Positions 60,209-64,000 of a stretch of DNA of 64,000 bases are shown in pieces (the first letter of the stretch is position 1; each line of letters opens with the position of its first letter). The stretch is from Xiphydria camelus (lineage: Eukaryota > Arthropoda > Insecta > Hymenoptera > Xiphydriidae). The notes under the pieces were generated by a model. That model saw only the letters and a program-made list of their open reading frames with translations. It was not told the origin of the DNA and ran no database searches. The translations under genes were made by a program, and so were the position numbers. Where the stretch lies: assembly GCA_963678675.1 (NCBI GenBank), contig OY783199.1, positions 193,501 through 257,500 of the forward strand. The letters run 5' to 3'.

Positions 60209-61984
60209 TAAAGTTATTATATTATAATATCGGCTGTGAAACATGTTGAATGTTGCTATGAATTAAAGTTAAAGTTGCTCCACGTGCGTAATAAGAAAAG
60301 CCATTTCTCGGTAGCTATACGTGCCTGGCTCGGAAAAATATGTGCCGAGAGACACGTAAAGAGCAGTTAAATGGGCGGGATACGATTGCGATCAAAATCG
60401 CGTCTCATTAAACACGATATATAAGTGTCGACAGCGACATTGTAAGCTATTTGCAACGATCGTGGTTATATAAGTCGCATGATTACTCAATCAGATTCTC
60501 TTCGCATCGTAGAGCGGACGCATGAGCGCGGTAAGATGAATTGCATGCATTTAAAGGGACGCCGATCGCAGTAGCCGTAGAGAGAGCCCTGATTTGTCTT
60601 ATTAGTAATTCACATTTCTGCCCGGCAAATAATGCAATTCAAGTCGAATCGCTTGAAAAAAAATATCGATAGTTTTCAAATCATATTACCTACTTTTTGA
60701 TCTTCTTCAAATACTTCTCGTTTAATTAAATCGCTAGACACGGTCAACATTATCATAGTATCCTACAATAGTGGAGGCTGCCCATAATTCCGTCTATAGT
60801 AGAAATAATGTGTTGCTACGAAAAAATATTGGGTATCGTTCCGCTCGATTTATAGTGCGGGTCACAAAGATAAAAGGGGGGGAGAGGATGAAAATATTTT
60901 TATAGGCCCGAGGGGGATTCCGTCTCTCTCTCTCTCTCTCTCTCTCGTCTCGAGAAAATATCTGTACGAAACGTTGCGTCGGGAGAGCTCGTGATGTAAC
61001 ACGGATGAAGTCACTGTATTTAAAAACTGAAAAGACTCATACTTGTGAGTCGTTTAGGCTCGGCCTGACGTTATTTATAAGTGCGTTCGTTGGCTGCACG
61101 CTCGCGGCATCGTCGCGCGAGTTTATTTATAAAGTTCCGTTGATCTGCACTTTCGAGGGTTTTATGTCACCGTAGCGACACTTCGGCAGTCGTCTGTTGT
61201 AGACGAGACCCGGTGCTGTAAACTTCTTGGTCGAGTTGGTTCCGGGGACGACGATATTTTGTCTTTTCCGCGTCCTACCGCTGCACGTCTTTTTCCGTTG
61301 TTGTATTTTTAATTTCGCCCGGGAAATATGCAGGAACCGATCGGAAGCGAAGCGAGGTACAGTCATTCGGCTGTGTCACGAGTATCAAAATGATCGAAAA
61401 CTTGAAGACGCGCGATATTAGCGCGCGAGGAAAAGATTCGTGGATGTATTTGGACGCGTCGAATTCGCATTTTCACTTTTCGCTCTTAAAACTCAATCCG
61501 ACGGAGACGCGGCAATTTTATGTAACCGAAAAGATATTTCGCGCTACTCTCTTTTTTCATGTGACGCTCGACGATATTATTTATAAATGTTTACCTCGGA
61601 TCTCCACGCTCTAGCGTAGGGCCTCTACGAGTTTATTTATAAATCGCCTGCGTTAATCGACTCTGTATGCAAATTTTCAAATTTCGCCCGAAGGGCCGAA
61701 TGAGGATTTTATGCGATTAGTCGTGACGAAGAAATTCGAATGACTAGCGGCGAACGCATCACGCTTCTCCGCGTGGCGATTTCTCGAAAAATCTCGTACC
61801 ACGCGACCGTTTTTCTCGTTAGAATTCATTAACGTTTATGGTAATGATGCAGTTCGTTTAAATTCCACAAGTGGCTGTTTAGAATCATGTGGATTTGGAA
61901 GGCCACGCTTAACCGCTTCCGAGATTTAAGAAAATCAGCAATGCACGTGTCTTATTTCTGACGTAAAGCGCAGAGCGGTACCTA

Positions 61985-62150
61985 CCATTACGTTTGGCTT
62001 CGATCGCGATTATCTTGTTACCTATGGACGTTTAGTTTGTGACGGTACAATGTTTTTTGTATGGATCGAAATGTACTCTTGAAAAAAGTCTTATACCAGT
62101 TTGACCTAAAATGTCACGTTAACGGAAATAACGGCGGTCGGAGTTATTTC
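61985..62150. mobile_element. Hairpin-family MITE copy
   Basis: The left arm CGATCGCGATTATCTTGTTA, the centre GATCGAAATGTACTCTTGAAA and the right arm CACGTTAACGGAAATAACGG are diverged but in family order. Confidence 0.6.
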
Positions 62151-64000
62151 TGTTGCTAAAGAAAAAAAAATGCAATACTTATTTCGAACGACTGAAGGTC
62201 CAATAATCCTTCGTTGGAATGTCACGGGGACGCTTCACATGGCGTTTTACGAAGCTCCGTGTCGAGTCAAAAGATAGTATCGAGATTATTTCGAAGGCTC
62301 AAATAACTTGAGAAATTGCAATTGTATCCCGCTAATCGTAGGGAATCGAGAGGGCGGCGGCTCTGCCGCGTCACACTCTGATGTCAGGTCGTCTCAACTA
62401 GCCTTGTACACGTTATTAAGAGAGGCTCACGTATCGCGACGCGCATACTTAGCTAATGGCTGCAGTATTATGGGCATCGCGGTCCCGAGCCTAGCAAAAA
62501 CTCGAAGACGATTACCTTGAATTGATAAATAATTATTTTCACGTTTGCACAGATCGCGTCAAGGCGCTTGACAGAACACTCCGCATAGCGTTACGAGAGA
62601 GAATGTCGTTACAATCTTTTTACATCGACGCCGCAATTCGATCTCGGCCTCGTTTTACCGCCAAAAGCATTGCTAAACTCGGACGCATAGGCGGAAGGCT
62701 ATAGCGGCGTGTTGTCGTTCGAGGAGGACGCTGCATTTCCGAACATCATTTCATCGGTTTGAATATCGACGGCGGGCCGATAACGATCGGAGACTCGTAT
62801 CGCGACGGATCGGGTGATGCAATTATGATCGGGAAACTCTAATTTTAGGTTCGATCGAGAAATTGCTTCGTAAAAATTCCTTCTCCTCTTCTTTTAATGA
62901 ATACATATCGATTGCTGCTTGATGATCATTAGTTATTATTAGGTGCGCGTGATAGGAGGCGGCTCGAGCTAATTATTCGTGGCACGATGAAAACTTCCCA
63001 GATAGACAAATGTACGTAAATTGTGCAGCAATTTTAGGTAGTATCAGCTCATCAGAGATGCACCAATGTTGTGCGCTTTATGAGTCGTCATTAAGGAAGG
63101 TTATTATTGTGACATTAAATGATTGCAAAATAATACAAATAAAATGCTAAACGTATATTCAATATGAGCGTAATTTTTCGTAAATATATCACTACGACAC
63201 AAACACGACGATTAATTTGAATCACATAATAACGTAAATTTAATGATTTATTTCAGAGTTATTTCTTTGAGTTCACACGAAAAAATAAACGTTGATTTTA
63301 AAACAATCGATTATTGTAGTTTGTATGAACATCTTGACGATCATGCAAATCTATTTGGGTTCAGGCATTTTGGAACGCGCCACTTGGCGACTTCGCCACA
63401 ATGCAACATTGTCCAACTGTCGTCGTGACGAAAGCTCCTTGTTCTTTTTGGCAATACGCAGTTAATTTTAGGTTTTATTGCCGAGGAAATATCGGGTGGG
63501 ATATTTCTATAGGTAGTCGAAGATTTATCGATCCTTCGCGCTCTTCGTTTTCGCAGCCGAAAACTTTATTGAAATCCATACATCTCGAGTCGTCCGATAC
63601 ATCAATATCTATAGAAATATTCAAATTAATTTTCGCCGTCTAAAAGAGCACGTGACTTGCTATTTATTTGCGATCGGACAGCAATTAAAAATTAGCAACC
63701 AATCGTAAAAGGCATCGAGTGCAGTCGCCCCCTAGTCCTAGAAGCTATCGATCAACTGGAGAAATTGCAATCGTTGCTTACTGATACCTATACCTATATG
63801 TACCTACCGTATATCTCGTACATATTGAATTCTCTGCTCCAAATAAACCGCGCGGTTATCTGTACCGGTATCGGTAGGTATCGAAGTTACCAACCCGGCT
63901 TTGTTACTGACCGAGCATTCACCAATTGAGTCGACTCGACTATAGGTAAATGTTAAATAAAATTCGTAGTCGTTGCAATCCGAGTTCGTGGCAGACTTCG

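Larger units (their letters stand above)
57501..64000. other. Upstream region with no recognisable gene
   Basis: No coding exon is recognised on either strand to the window end. It holds two strong inverted repeats (57592-57760 and 60034-60208), two ACTGAGAAAA-family elements and one hairpin-family copy (about 61985-62150). Short AT-rich and CpG-rich open frames have no family features. Confidence 0.6.

Overview
The window is eukaryotic nuclear DNA from an insect, most likely a hymenopteran and probably an ant. This rests on GT-AG introns in every recognised gene, protein sequences closest to my memory of insect orthologues, CpG-rich stretches alternating with AT-rich ones, and very many short inverted-repeat elements. 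The species call is inference. Most long open frames here are chance frames in CpG-rich DNA; only spliced exons were accepted as genes.

Three genes are secure. (1) Positions 1-5437, plus strand: the last four coding exons of the G-protein alpha-o subunit (Galphao). Its 5' exons lie left of the window, and a long 3' UTR may run to about 11.76 kb. (2) 13348-15689, plus strand: complete GINS subunit Psf3 in four exons (204 aa). (3) 18526-22069, minus strand: the body of the nuclear receptor Hnf4 in six exons (440 aa from the first in-frame ATG). Psf3 and Hnf4 converge.

Far upstream on the minus strand lie two short exons, 44441-44519 and 55912-56005. Each starts with ATG, ends at a good GT donor in phase 1, and joins in frame to the acceptor of Hnf4's zinc-finger exon. 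I read them as alternative first coding exons served by two promoters. One promoter has a TATA-like box near 44.59 kb; the other is a CpG-rich region at about 56-57.5 kb with a probable 5' noncoding exon. On this reading Hnf4 spans about 38 kb and the 22-56 kb stretch is its introns. A weaker spliced locus may lie at 12.2-12.8 kb.

The rest is a collection of small transposons. There is a dispersed hairpin family with about a dozen copies, and a nest of three elements at 3.0-3.7 kb. There is a piggyBac-like remnant with a decayed transposase frame, a second TTAA-bounded element, a Helitron-type 3' end, and a frameshifted PIF/Harbinger relic. A second family has ACACTGAGAAAAA-type ends. Several hairpins stand alone, including a perfect 175-bp palindrome at 60.0-60.2 kb. 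No rRNA, convincing tRNA or CRISPR was seen. I found no wholly new gene system; the two-promoter Hnf4 structure and the hairpin elements are the points most worth checking.
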